The position numbers were made by a program, and so were the translations under genes. Of a stretch of DNA of 64,000 nucleotides, positions 35,240 through 43,518 are shown in pieces. Positions within the stretch are counted from its first letter, which is position 1. Each line of letters starts with the position of its first letter. Below the pieces are notes generated by a model. That model did no database searches, had not been told where the DNA came from, and worked only from the letters and a program-made list of their open reading frames with translations. Origin of the DNA: Planctomycetota bacterium (lineage in GTDB: Bacteria; Planctomycetota; Phycisphaerae; Phycisphaerales; SM1A02); NCBI GenBank assembly GCA_016873255.1, contig VGXR01000003.1, positions 1 through 64,000 of the forward strand, given 5' to 3'.

Positions 35240-36436
35240 GTGCCCGACGCAGCGCCAGCCCCCGCCGCCGTACGCGCGATCGCCGCGTTCGCGCGCCGCT
35301 TCGGCGGCCGGCCCGCGGCGCTCGCCCGGGCCCCCGGCCGCGTCAACCTGGTTGGCGAGCACGTCGACTATGCAGATGGGTGCGTGCTGCCGATCGGCAT
35401 CGACCTCGATTGCGTGGCCGCGGTGCGGGTGGCGTCCGACGGTCGCTGGCGGGCGTGGAGCGAGGACCTGGCATCGCTTGCCGAGCTGCCCGCGCCAGCC
35501 GACCCGCGGCCGCTCGCCGTCGGCGATGCGGCGTGGTCGAACCTCGCGCTCGGGGTGCTGGCCGGCTTCTCTCGCGAGGGAGTCAAGGTGCCGCCGCTCG
35601 AGATGGCCTTGGCGAGCGACGTCCCCATCGGCGCGGGCCTGAGCTCGAGCGCGGCGTTCGCGGTCTCGCTCGGCACGGCAGTGGCCGAGGCGCTCTCGGC
35701 GCCGCTCTTCGGCCTGCCGCTCGCGCGGCTCTGCCAGGAGGCCGAGGGCGCGTTCCGAGGCGTGCCTTGCGGCATGATGGACCCGGTGACATGCGCGCTC
35801 GCGCGCGAGGGCCATGCGCTCCTCATCGACTGCCGGACGCTCGATGTCCGCTTCGTGCCGTTCCCGCCCGAGTCGCGCGCGCAGCTCCTGGTGTTCGACA
35901 GCGGCGTGCACCGCTCGCTGGAGGACGGCCGGTACGCGCAGCGGCGCCGCGAGGTGGAGGAGGCCACGCGCGCCCTGCGCGCGACGTCGCTGCGGGACGT
36001 CGACGAGGTGGCGCTGCGGACGGCGCGCCTGCCGGAGCTCCTCGAGCGCCGCGCGCGCCACGTGGTGCGCGAGATGCAGCGCGTGCAGCTCGGCGCCAAC
36101 GCGCTCCGCCGCGGCGACCTCGACGTCTTCGGGCTCTTCATGGCGCAGGGGCACCAGTCGCTGCGCGATGACTTCGCCGTGAGCACGCGCGAGCTCGACG
36201 CCATCGTCGACGAGGCGCGCGCCGTGGGCTCCGGAGGCGGCGTCTTCGGCGCGCGCATGACGGGCGCGGGCTTCGGCGGCAGCGTGATCGTGCTCGCCGA
36301 TGCCGCGCAGCCGGGCGTCGGAGACCGCATCGCGGCGGGCGCGGCGCGCCGGCTCGGCCGCCGGCCGGCGTGGCGGCGCGTCCACGCGGCGGCGGGGGCG
36401 TCCGTGATCCCGGCCGCGCGCTGGCCCGGCGCGTAG
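35240..36436 (+). CDS. galK: Galactokinase
   Basis: The 398-residue GHMP kinase would phosphorylate galactose at C1 in the Leloir pathway. The galactokinase signature GRVNLVGEHVDY (33-44) is present with sugar-binding Glu40, His41 and Asp43, along with the ATP loop IGAGLSSSAA (130-139), the catalytic Asp181 in CGMMD, and the C-terminal GARMTGAGFGG motif. Small departures are HVDYADG for HTDYNGG and GMMDP for GIMDQ, so a related sugar such as N-acetylgalactosamine cannot be excluded. No other Leloir genes are adjacent. The GTG start follows a -10 element by 6 bp. Confidence 0.85.
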   Translation: MPDAAPAPAAVRAIAAFARRFGGRPAALARAPGRVNLVGEHVDYADGCVLPIGIDLDCVAAVRVASDGRWRAWSEDLASLAELPAPADPRPLAVGDAAWSNLALGVLAGFSREGVKVPPLEMALASDVPIGAGLSSSAAFAVSLGTAVAEALSAPLFGLPLARLCQEAEGAFRGVPCGMMDPVTCALAREGHALLIDCRTLDVRFVPFPPESRAQLLVFDSGVHRSLEDGRYAQRRREVEEATRALRATSLRDVDEVALRTARLPELLERRARHVVREMQRVQLGANALRRGDLDVFGLFMAQGHQSLRDDFAVSTRELDAIVDEARAVGSGGGVFGARMTGAGFGGSVIVLADAAQPGVGDRIAAGAARRLGRRPAWRRVHAAAGASVIPAARWPGA

Positions 36437-36439
36437 GCT
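36434..36439 (+). promoter_or_regulatory. -10 element TAGGCT for the beta-CASP hydrolase gene
   Basis: TAGGCT overlaps the galK stop codon and ends 6 bp before ATG 36446, suggesting a separate leaderless transcript. Confidence 0.5.
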
Positions 36440-36445
36440 GCCTGC

Positions 36446-37840
36446 ATGCGCATCACGATCCTCGGCGCCGCCGGCGAGGTGACCGGCAGCGGCTACCTGG
36501 TGGAGACCGCGAAGTCCCGCGTGCTCGTTGACTTCGGCCTGTTCCAGGGGCGCGGCTCGGGCAACGGCAAGAACCGCGAGCTTGGCCCCGTGGAGCCCCC
36601 GCGCCTCGACGCCGTGGTGCTGACGCACGCGCACATCGACCATGTCGGGCGGCTGCCGCTCCTCGACGGGCTGCGCTGCCCCGTCCACGCCACGCGCGCC
36701 ACGTGCGAGCTGGCCGAGCTCCTGCTGCGCGACTCCGCGTCCATCCAGGCGGGCGACGCCGAGCGCGAGAACCGCTGGAAGGAACGCACCGGCCAGGAAC
36801 CCGACGCGGTCCCCCTCTACGGCGTGAAGGAGGTGGAGCGCGTGTGCGAGCGGTTCAGGGGGCACGGCTACGGCGAGGCCGTGGAGGTGGCCGACGGCGT
36901 CTCGTTGCGCTTCCAGGACGCGGGCCACATCCTGGGCTCCGCGAGCGTCGAGATGCGGGTTACCGAGGGCGGCACCACGCGCACCGTGGTCTTCTCCGGC
37001 GACATCGGCCAGGGCCGCATGCCCATCCTGAAGGACCCGGTCCCGTGCCCGCAGGCGGACCTGGTGTTCCTGGAGTCCACCTACGGCGACCGCAACCACC
37101 GTCCCGCCGAGCAGACGCTCGCCGAGCTGCGCGGCATCCTCGAGCAGAGCGCGTGGCAGAAGAAGAAGGTGCTGGTGCCGAGCTTCGCGGTGGGCCGCGC
37201 CCAGCTCCTGCTGCACGTTCTGGCGGAGATCGCACGCGAGGGCACGGCGCCGCAGGTGCCCGTCTACCTCGACAGCCCCATGGCCATCCGCGCCACCGAG
37301 ATCTACATGAAGTACCCGGAGGAGTTCGACGCGGAGTCGATCGGCCGCGCCCGAAGCGGCCAGACGCGGCGCGAGCTGGCGAGCGTCACCATGTGCGTCA
37401 CGCCGCAGCAGAGCCGCGAGCTGAACGACCGCTGGGACCCGGCGGTGGTCATCGCCGGCGGCGGCATGTGCGAGGGCGGCCGCATCCTGCACCACCTGCG
37501 GCACAATCTCTGGAAGCGCGGCGTCCAGGTGCTGCTCACGAGCTTCATGGCGGAAGGTTCGCTCGGCCGAAGGCTCGTGGACGGCGCCAAGTCGGTCCGC
37601 ATCTTCCGGGAGGACGTCGTGGTGCGGGCCGACGTCCGCACCGTCAACGGCCTGAGCGCCCATGCCGGGCAGGGCGGGCTGGAGTCATGGTTGGCGCCGG
37701 GCGGTTCGCCTGCCGCCCGGCGGGTGGTGCTCACGCACGGCGAGGATCGGCAGCGGGCGGCGCTGGCGGACCTGCTTGCGGCGCGCCACGGGTGCTCCGT
37801 GGAGCGCCCGGGCCGGTTTGCGACCGTCGAATTGCGCTAG
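36446..37840 (+). CDS. Beta-CASP metallo-beta-lactamase-fold RNase (CPSF73/YSH1-like)
   Basis: The 464-residue protein has the metallo-hydrolase motif THAHIDHVGRL (His61, His63, Asp65, His66), GHILGSASVEM, the FSGDIG Asp motif and ESTYGDR. The beta-CASP insert and C-terminal motifs (YLDSPMAIRATEIYMKYPEEFD; GGGMCEGGRILHHL; NGLSAHAG) are all visible. Family members are exo- or endoribonucleases acting in RNA processing. The protein lacks KH domains, as expected of bacterial forms. It is only 9 bp after galK but has its own -10 element. Confidence 0.92.
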   Translation: MRITILGAAGEVTGSGYLVETAKSRVLVDFGLFQGRGSGNGKNRELGPVEPPRLDAVVLTHAHIDHVGRLPLLDGLRCPVHATRATCELAELLLRDSASIQAGDAERENRWKERTGQEPDAVPLYGVKEVERVCERFRGHGYGEAVEVADGVSLRFQDAGHILGSASVEMRVTEGGTTRTVVFSGDIGQGRMPILKDPVPCPQADLVFLESTYGDRNHRPAEQTLAELRGILEQSAWQKKKVLVPSFAVGRAQLLLHVLAEIAREGTAPQVPVYLDSPMAIRATEIYMKYPEEFDAESIGRARSGQTRRELASVTMCVTPQQSRELNDRWDPAVVIAGGGMCEGGRILHHLRHNLWKRGVQVLLTSFMAEGSLGRRLVDGAKSVRIFREDVVVRADVRTVNGLSAHAGQGGLESWLAPGGSPAARRVVLTHGEDRQRAALADLLAARHGCSVERPGRFATVELR

Positions 37841-38010
37841 CCGCCGGGCGCGCGATTTTGCGGCCTTTTCGCCGGTTTTCCGCGCGTGCCCCGGCGCCCG
37901 GCCATTTGCGAATCCGCTGCCGATGCCGGTGCGTATGGTCCCGGTCCGCAGGTGGCCTCCGGGATCGGTTATCCTTCACGGCCGTCCCCGAAACGCAGAC
38001 AGGATTCCAG
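37841..38010 (+). promoter_or_regulatory. Upstream region of the 38011 lipoprotein gene
   Basis: A TATCCT hexamer at 37970-37975 is a plausible -10, giving a leader of about 30 nt with AGGA ahead of ATG 38011. The first 70 bp hold alternating T-runs and GC blocks, with no clear terminator. Confidence 0.35.
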
Positions 38011-38502
38011 ATGAAGCCGTCCCGCCTCGCCGTCCCGTTCGTCCTCGCCGTCCTCGCCCTGCAGGGGTGCTACACCCCGCAGCCGACCACGCTGTACCGG
38101 TCGGAGAAACTGCCGGAGACCCACTGGTACGAGCTCGAGGCCGGTGACTCGCGCATCAAGGTCCTGCCCGCGGCCCTCCAGAACGCCGTCACGCAGCAGC
38201 GCCAGGAAGTGGCAGCCGAGATGGCGGACAAGGGCGCCGTCTCGACGGACCTCTCCAAGAAGATCGCCGACCTCGACGAGACCTGCAACGGCGCGTACCT
38301 GGTGTCGTTCGACGCCATTGCCTCGAACCCCACCCCCGACCTCAACGGCCAGTTCGAGAGCTGGGACCGCCGCCGGCAGAACGACTCGATGGTCTACAAC
38401 CAGAACCTCCGCTCCCTCGCCGACGAGTGGAGCCGCTTCTGGCTGATGGAACGCCCGGGTGGCACGCCGTACGACACGGTGAACACCACCGGCCGCTACT
38501 GA
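38011..38502 (+). CDS. Small lipoprotein, 163 aa
   Basis: The product starts MKPSRLAVPFVLAVLALQGC with lipobox LQGC (Cys20). The remainder is mostly helical and charged (AALQNAVTQQRQEVAAEMADKGAVSTDLSKKIADLDETC), then a region with FESWDRRRQNDSMVYNQNLRSLADEWSRFWLMERPGGTPYDTVNTTGRY. No known domain is recognised. The last codons (Arg-Tyr-stop) form the first, degenerate copy of a 15-bp tandem repeat that continues beyond the stop. Confidence 0.78.
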   Translation: MKPSRLAVPFVLAVLALQGCYTPQPTTLYRSEKLPETHWYELEAGDSRIKVLPAALQNAVTQQRQEVAAEMADKGAVSTDLSKKIADLDETCNGAYLVSFDAIASNPTPDLNGQFESWDRRRQNDSMVYNQNLRSLADEWSRFWLMERPGGTPYDTVNTTGRY

Positions 38503-38575
38503 TCGGTTCGCTACTGGTCAGTTCGCTACTGGTCAGTTCGCTACTGGTCGGTTCGCTACTGGTCGGTTCGCCACC
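38494..38575. repeat. 15-bp tandem repeat, about five copies, at a convergent gene junction
   Basis: The unit cgctactggtcagtt is repeated at 38494, 38509, 38524, 38539 and 38554, with a partial copy from 38569. The first copy has TGA where later copies have TGG, and that TGA is the stop codon of the lipoprotein gene. The array fills the gap to the convergent Na/Pi transporter gene. The core GTTCGCTnCTGGT recurs in the inverted repeat at 53.6 kb. Confidence 0.9.
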
Positions 38576-38582
38576 GAGCGAT

Positions 38583-40244
38583 TCACGCGGGCTCGTCCTG
38601 CTCCTGTGCTCCGTCCGTGCCCGGTGCCCTCGTCGCCCCGTTGCCCGCGAGGTAGGTCGCGGCCTTGGCCGCGTGGTGGGCCATGCGGTCCGCGTAGCGC
38701 ATGGCGTCGAGCCCGCGGATGGCGCGCTCCGGGTCGAGCGCGCCGGTGGCGGTGCGGTTGAGCGCCGCGGTGCGCTCGGCCTTCCGCCGCGCGCCGAGCG
38801 CCGATGACGCGGCCTTGAGCGATGCGAGCGGCAGCGGCGACGACGGGTCCGCAAGCCATGACCGGAATGCCTCGAGCGCGGCAGCCGCCTCCGCGAGGTA
38901 CTCGTCGACCTCCGGCACCGTTGCGGGCGCGTGCCCGATGCGCCGGAGGTTGCGAACATCGCCGACGAGGCGTGCGAGGTGGTCGAGCGCACCCACCGAC
39001 CCGCGCTGCAGGTCCACCGTGCCCCGGTCGCCCTCCGGCACCGCGATCTCCCCGAGGAACTCGCGCGTGGCCTCGAGGCTGTGCGAGGCGTTGTCGATGC
39101 GGTCCTCGAGCGCGTCGTCGCGGCCCCGGAGCGCGGCAAGGCCGAGGTCGGTCACGGCTGCGGCGGCCTGCAGGAGCCCGCGACGCGCGGTGGCGGCCGC
39201 GACGCCGGGCACCTCGAGCGCGCTGCGGTCGTACTGCACCACGGGCGGGATGCCCGACGTGTCCGGCACGAAGAAGGCGATCGCGCGTGCCCACGCGCGG
39301 GGCGCGGCCACCAGCGGCACCAGGCCCAGGCCCGTGAACGCGGTGTGGAAGGCGGCGATCGCCACGGGGCCCTCCGGTGCGCCGAGCATGCTGCCCGCGG
39401 CGGCGCCGACCGCGTGCGCGAACCACGCGAGCGGCGCGAACGCAAGCATGGCGATCGCGGCCTGCACCGAGGCGCAGGTGGTCCACGCCGCGGCGATGCG
39501 CCGGGCGCTTGCGCGCGTGCCGAGCGTGGCCAGCAGGCCGGTGCTGGTGGTGCCGACGCTGGCGCCGACGGCAAGGTGCGCGGCCACGTCCCACGCGATC
39601 GCGCCGCCCTGCAGCCCGACGATCGCCAGCGCGATCGGCGCGGCGCTCGACTGCATCGCCACGCCGAGGAGGATGCCGATGGCAACGGTGCCGAGCCGCC
39701 CCGCGACCGACGTCGCCTCCTGCGACCCGAGGTCGAGCAGCGCCGCTATGTCGCCGACGCCTTCTCGCACCACGGCGATCGCGAAGAGCAGCACTGCCGC
39801 GCCGGCGATGGCGGTCCCCGCATGGCGCCACGGGCCGCGCCCGAGCGTGCGCAGCAGGGCGCCAACCGCCACCAGCGGCATCAGCACGCTCGATGCATCT
39901 CGGCTCAGGCCGACGGTCGCCACGATCCAGGTGGTGCTCGAGGTGCCGACCGTCGCGCCGGCGACCACGGGCACCGCCGAGGCCGTCGTCAGCATGCCCG
40001 CGGTCACGAAGCCGATGGTGGCGAGCACCGTGGCGCTCGAGGCCTGCGTGGCGACGGTCATCGCGACGCCCGCCCCGAAGCCCTGCGTGGGCCGCGCCGT
40101 GACGCGCTGCAGCGACCGGCGCAGGCCCGGGCCGGCCAGCGACTTCAGGCCCTCGGTGAGGAGCGTCATCCCGAGGAGGAACAGCCCGACGCCGCCGAGC
40201 AGCTGCGCGATGCCGTGCCAGTGGATCTGCGGGTCAGCCTGCAA
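38583..40244 (-). CDS. Na/Pi cotransporter family protein with C-terminal PhoU-like domain
   Basis: The 553-residue protein has two Na_Pi_cotrans repeats with the paired motifs QASSATVLATIGF (about 67-79) and QSSAAPIALAIVG (about 199-211), within eight or more membrane helices. These are followed by a helical PhoU-like cytosolic domain (about 330-530). Homologues include the Vibrio NptA type and the YjbB group; they import or export phosphate with sodium. The start is TTG 40244, 15 bp after the zinc-ribbon gene stop; other starts nearby would cut the first helix. Confidence 0.88.
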   Translation of the reverse strand: MQADPQIHWHGIAQLLGGVGLFLLGMTLLTEGLKSLAGPGLRRSLQRVTARPTQGFGAGVAMTVATQASSATVLATIGFVTAGMLTTASAVPVVAGATVGTSSTTWIVATVGLSRDASSVLMPLVAVGALLRTLGRGPWRHAGTAIAGAAVLLFAIAVVREGVGDIAALLDLGSQEATSVAGRLGTVAIGILLGVAMQSSAAPIALAIVGLQGGAIAWDVAAHLAVGASVGTTSTGLLATLGTRASARRIAAAWTTCASVQAAIAMLAFAPLAWFAHAVGAAAGSMLGAPEGPVAIAAFHTAFTGLGLVPLVAAPRAWARAIAFFVPDTSGIPPVVQYDRSALEVPGVAAATARRGLLQAAAAVTDLGLAALRGRDDALEDRIDNASHSLEATREFLGEIAVPEGDRGTVDLQRGSVGALDHLARLVGDVRNLRRIGHAPATVPEVDEYLAEAAAALEAFRSWLADPSSPLPLASLKAASSALGARRKAERTAALNRTATGALDPERAIRGLDAMRYADRMAHHAAKAATYLAGNGATRAPGTDGAQEQDEPA

Positions 40245-40259
40245 CGCGGGGCGCTTGCG

Positions 40260-40613
40260 TCAGGAAGCTCGAGCGTCGCCGCCGACGCGCCAGGACGGCA
40301 TCCAGGAGAAGAGCCGGTCGAGCATCGGGCTGGTGGTCTTCTGGTGCCTGGCCAGCGCCTCGAACTCGCCCGCGTCGAAGTAGACGCCTCCGCAGGCGGT
40401 GCACTGGTCGACCATCACCGACCCCATTGCGTGCTCCTTCATCTGGCCGCCGCACTTCGGGCAGCGCATCCAGTGGGCCGCCTTCTCCGCCGCTCGCCGC
40501 GCCTCCGCGCGCCGCGCGTCAAGCTGCGTGCGCAGCGCTGCGAGGGCCTGCTGGTCCTTCTCGTGGAACTGGCGCTCCGCCTCGTTGTAGCCGGTGGTGT
40601 CTGGGGTGGACAT
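40260..40613 (-). CDS. TFIIB-type zinc-ribbon protein, 117 aa
   Basis: A short helical N-terminus (EAERQFHEKDQQALAALRTQLDARRAEARRAAEKAA) precedes a zinc ribbon CPKCGGQM...VDQCTACGGVYFDAGEFEAL, which matches the zf-TFIIB family of small bacterial proteins of unknown role. It heads a two-gene unit with the Na/Pi cotransporter. TATCCT lies 10 bp before ATG 40613. Confidence 0.85.
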   Translation of the reverse strand: MSTPDTTGYNEAERQFHEKDQQALAALRTQLDARRAEARRAAEKAAHWMRCPKCGGQMKEHAMGSVMVDQCTACGGVYFDAGEFEALARHQKTTSPMLDRLFSWMPSWRVGGDARAS

Positions 40614-40623
40614 CGTGGCGGTG

Positions 40624-40629
40624 AGGATA
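40624..40629 (-). promoter_or_regulatory. -10 element TATCCT for the zinc-ribbon/Na-Pi unit
   Basis: On the minus strand TATCCT ends 10 bp before ATG 40613; no Shine-Dalgarno sequence. Confidence 0.4.
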
Positions 40630-40644
40630 CCCCCGCCGTGCGCC

Positions 40645-41499
40645 TCACGCGTCGCAGGCGCGCACGGCGGCGGCGAGCGCCTGCTCCGCGTCGCCTCGCG
40701 GCATGAACTCCTGCGCCACCCACCCCTTGAAGCCGGTGTCGGCGATCGCCGCGCAGATGCCGCGGTAGCTCAGCTCCTGCGTGTCGTCCAGGTTGGAGCG
40801 CCCGGGATTGCCCGCGGTGTGGTAGTGGGCGATCCACGCATGGTGGTCGCGGATGGTGCGGATCACGTCACCCTCCATCACCTGCATGTGGTAGATGTCG
40901 TAGAGCAGCCGGAACCGGTCGCTCCCCACCTGCTTGCAGAGCTCCACGCCCCAGGCCGTGCGGTCGCACATGTAGTCGCGGTGATCCACCTTGGAGTTGA
41001 GCAGCTCCATGATCACCGTCACGCCCGAGCGCTCGGCGAGCGGCATGATTCGGCGCAGGCCCGCCGCGCAGTTGCGCAGGCCCTCGGCGTCGGCCATGCC
41101 GTCGCGGTTGCCGCTGAAGACGATCATCTGCGGGATGCCGGCGGCACCCACCTCGGGGAGCAGCTCCTCGCTCCGCTTCACCAGCTGGTCGTGGTGCTCG
41201 GTGCGGTTCCAGCCCTTCGTGATGCCGCCCGGGCCGTTGGCCACGGCGCACTGCAGGCCCGCGGCCTTCACCGTGGCCCACTGCGGCTCGTCGAGGAGGT
41301 CCACGGCCCCGATGCCGCAGCGCCTGGCCATGGCGCAGAGGTCCTCGAGCTTCATGCCGCCGAAGCACCACGCGCACACGCTCTGGCGGATCCGCCCCTT
41401 GGGCTGCGCCGCCGCCGCGGTGACGTCGGCGGTGCCCGCGAGGGCTGCGGCCCCCGCGGAGGCCGCAATCCCGGCTCGGAGGAAGTCGCGTCGTTCCAT
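40645..41499 (-). CDS. Tat-exported hydroxypyruvate isomerase-like TIM-barrel protein
   Basis: The 284-residue protein begins MERRDFLRAGIAASAGAAALAG, a twin-arginine signal, so it is probably exported folded. The barrel is of the xylose isomerase-like group with likely metal ligands Glu in VIMELLNSKVDH, Asp/His in LLYDIYHMQVMEGD, His in HYHTAGNPGR and the C-terminal Glu in AQEFMP. The closest recognisable family is hydroxypyruvate isomerase, which converts hydroxypyruvate to tartronate semialdehyde; an epimerase role is also possible. It is divergent from the epimerase operon across 46 bp containing two -10 elements. Confidence 0.82.
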   Translation of the reverse strand: MERRDFLRAGIAASAGAAALAGTADVTAAAAQPKGRIRQSVCAWCFGGMKLEDLCAMARRCGIGAVDLLDEPQWATVKAAGLQCAVANGPGGITKGWNRTEHHDQLVKRSEELLPEVGAAGIPQMIVFSGNRDGMADAEGLRNCAAGLRRIMPLAERSGVTVIMELLNSKVDHRDYMCDRTAWGVELCKQVGSDRFRLLYDIYHMQVMEGDVIRTIRDHHAWIAHYHTAGNPGRSNLDDTQELSYRGICAAIADTGFKGWVAQEFMPRGDAEQALAAAVRACDA

Positions 41500-41505
41500 G
41501 CGCGC

Positions 41506-41511
41506 AAGGTA
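41506..41511 (-). promoter_or_regulatory. -10 element TACCTT for the isomerase gene
   Basis: On the minus strand TACCTT ends 6 bp before ATG 41499; no Shine-Dalgarno sequence. Confidence 0.5.
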
Positions 41512-41533
41512 CCGGGTGCGTGCGCACCGTCCC

Positions 41534-41539
41534 TATCCT
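41534..41539 (+). promoter_or_regulatory. -10 element TATCCT for the hydroxyproline operon
   Basis: TATCCT ends 6 bp before ATG 41546; predicted leaderless transcript. Confidence 0.5.
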
Positions 41540-41545
41540 GCGTCC

Positions 41546-42538
41546 ATGAGCGCCGGTGAAGCGATCACCTTCGTCGACAGCCACACGGAGGGCGAGCCGA
41601 CGCGCACCGTGCTCTCCGGCGGGCCCGCGCTCGCGGGCCGGACCGTCGCGGAGATGGCCGCCGACCTCGGCGGCCGGCACGACTGGTTCCGCGCCGCATG
41701 CGTGAACGAGCCGCGCGGCCACGATGTGCTGGTGGGCGCGATGCTCGTGCCCTCGCCGGACCCGGACTGCGTCGTGGGCGTGATCTTCTTCAACAACGCG
41801 GGCGTCCTCGGGATGTGCGGCCACGGCACCATCGGCGTGGTGCGGACGCTCGCGCACCTGGGGCGCATCGAACGGTCGGCGCGGCGCACCGTGCGGCTCG
41901 ACACGCCGGTCGGTACGGTGTCCGCGACGCTCGTGCCCGGGGACGACGGCACCGCCGCCGTGGAGGTGGAGAACGTGCCCGCGCGCGTCGCCGTGCGGGA
42001 CCTGGCGCTCGACCTCGGCGGCGGCCGCCGCGTCACGGGCGACGTCGCGTGGGGCGGCAACGGCTTCTACCTCTGCGCCGACCACGGAGAGCGGCTCGAC
42101 GTGGGCAACTGGCGCGCGCTCACCGACCTGTCGCTGCGCATCCGCGCCGCGCTCGATGCGCTCGGGCCCGGCGCCGCAGGCGGCGTGCGCGTGGACCACG
42201 TGGAGCTTGTCGGCCCGCCGCACGACCCGCGCAACAGCGCCCGCAACTTCGTCCTGTGCCCGGGCGGCGCATACGACCGCTCGCCCTGCGGCACGGGCAC
42301 CAGCGCCAAGCTCGCGTGCCTCGCCGCGCGCGGTGCGCTCGCGCCGGGTGACGTGTGGCGGCAGGAATCCGTGGTCGGGAGCGTGTTCGAGTCGTGGTAC
42401 CGGGCCGCGCCCGGCGGCGGGATCGTCCCCGTCATCCGCGGCCGCGCGTGGATCACCGCCGAGGGCTCGCTCGTGCTCGAGGCCTCCGACCCGTTCCGCC
42501 ACGGCATCGTGCCGCACGCGTCCGTCCCCGACCGATGA
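41546..42538 (+). CDS. 4-hydroxyproline epimerase (proline racemase family)
   Basis: The 330-residue protein keeps both catalytic cysteines of the racemase/epimerase group, Cys91 in MCGHGTIG and Cys248 in PCGTGTSAK. Enzymes with Thr or Ser at the first site are dehydratases instead. With Cys at both, it should epimerise trans-4-hydroxy-L-proline to cis-4-hydroxy-D-proline or a close analogue. Next to it, in an ATGA overlap, is a DapA-family gene, the arrangement seen in hydroxyproline degradation clusters. Start ATG 41546 is set by the -10 element 6 bp upstream. Confidence 0.87.
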   Translation: MSAGEAITFVDSHTEGEPTRTVLSGGPALAGRTVAEMAADLGGRHDWFRAACVNEPRGHDVLVGAMLVPSPDPDCVVGVIFFNNAGVLGMCGHGTIGVVRTLAHLGRIERSARRTVRLDTPVGTVSATLVPGDDGTAAVEVENVPARVAVRDLALDLGGGRRVTGDVAWGGNGFYLCADHGERLDVGNWRALTDLSLRIRAALDALGPGAAGGVRVDHVELVGPPHDPRNSARNFVLCPGGAYDRSPCGTGTSAKLACLAARGALAPGDVWRQESVVGSVFESWYRAAPGGGIVPVIRGRAWITAEGSLVLEASDPFRHGIVPHASVPDR

Positions 42539-43485
42539 ACACCCCCATGCAGCACCAGCCCATGCAGCGCGCCGACTGGCACGGAGTCTTCCCCGCCATC
42601 ACCACGCCGCTCCGCGCCGACGACACGATCGACCTCGAGCTCTTCGGCCGCCATGCCGCATGGATGGTGCAGCATGGGTGCTCCGCAGTCGTGACCCCCG
42701 GCTCGCTGGGCGAGGGTGGGCTCCTCTCGATGGACGAGAAGCGATCGCTCTGGCGTGCCGCCGTGCAGTCGGTCGGTGCTTCCGTTCCCGTGGTGGCCGC
42801 GGTCGGCGCCTGCTCGACGCGCGAGGCCGTGGACATCGCGCGGGCCGCGCAGGCCGAGGGCTGCCGCGGGCTGATGGTGCTCCCGCCCTACGCGTACCGG
42901 GGCCGCTGGCGCGAGACGCGCACGCACTTCGCGCGCATCCTCGAAAGCACGCCGCTCGGCTGCATGCTCTACAACAACCCGCCCGCCTACGGCACCGACG
43001 TGCTGCCGGAGCAGGCCGCGGAACTCGCGCGCGACCACGCGAACCTGCACGCCGTCAAGGAATCGAGCGGCGACATCCGCCGCATGACCGCCATCCGCGC
43101 CGTCGCCGGCGACCGCCTCTGCGTGTTCGTCGGGATCGACGACATGGTGCTCGAGGGCGTGGCCGCGGGAGCGGAGGGCTGGATCGCGGGCCTCGTGAAC
43201 GGTTTCCCCGCCGAGACCGTGCGGCTCTTCGAGCTGGCCGTCGATGCGCGTTCCGACCCCGCCCGCATGGAGGATGCCGAGGAGCTCTACCGCTGGTTCC
43301 TGCCGCTCCTGCGGCTCGATGCCGTGCCGGAGTTCGTGCACCTGGTGAAGCTCGCGCAGGCGCGCGCCGGCTGGGGGAGCGAGCGCCTGCGCCTGCCGCG
43401 CCTGCCGCTCGAACCCGCCCTCCGCGATCGTGCCATGAGCGTGATCGACGTGGCCATGAAGGTGCGGCCCGCGATCGCCCGCTGA
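42535..43485 (+). CDS. DapA-family lyase, likely pyrroline-4-hydroxy-2-carboxylate deaminase
   Basis: The 316-residue class I aldolase-type protein has the Schiff-base Lys175 (HAVKESSGD), Tyr146 in LYNNPPAYGTD, and TPGSLGEGG where lysine-biosynthetic DapA has GTTGE. The altered loop and the preceding hydroxyproline epimerase gene suggest 1-pyrroline-4-hydroxy-2-carboxylate deaminase, the third step of D-hydroxyproline breakdown. The intervening D-amino acid oxidase/dehydrogenase and the final semialdehyde dehydrogenase are not in the window. True dihydrodipicolinate synthase or N-acetylneuraminate lyase activity is less likely. Confidence 0.8.
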   Translation: MNTPMQHQPMQRADWHGVFPAITTPLRADDTIDLELFGRHAAWMVQHGCSAVVTPGSLGEGGLLSMDEKRSLWRAAVQSVGASVPVVAAVGACSTREAVDIARAAQAEGCRGLMVLPPYAYRGRWRETRTHFARILESTPLGCMLYNNPPAYGTDVLPEQAAELARDHANLHAVKESSGDIRRMTAIRAVAGDRLCVFVGIDDMVLEGVAAGAEGWIAGLVNGFPAETVRLFELAVDARSDPARMEDAEELYRWFLPLLRLDAVPEFVHLVKLAQARAGWGSERLRLPRLPLEPALRDRAMSVIDVAMKVRPAIAR

Positions 43486-43518
43486 CCGCATGCGGCCGCC
43501 GCGCCGCGCCCGGCGCGT

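Noticed and set aside
37841-37920. Possible terminator after the beta-CASP gene (GC arms around gattttgcggccttttcgcc)
   Set aside because: Arms pair only over about six bases with many mismatches, and the T-runs lie inside the loop, not after the stem.
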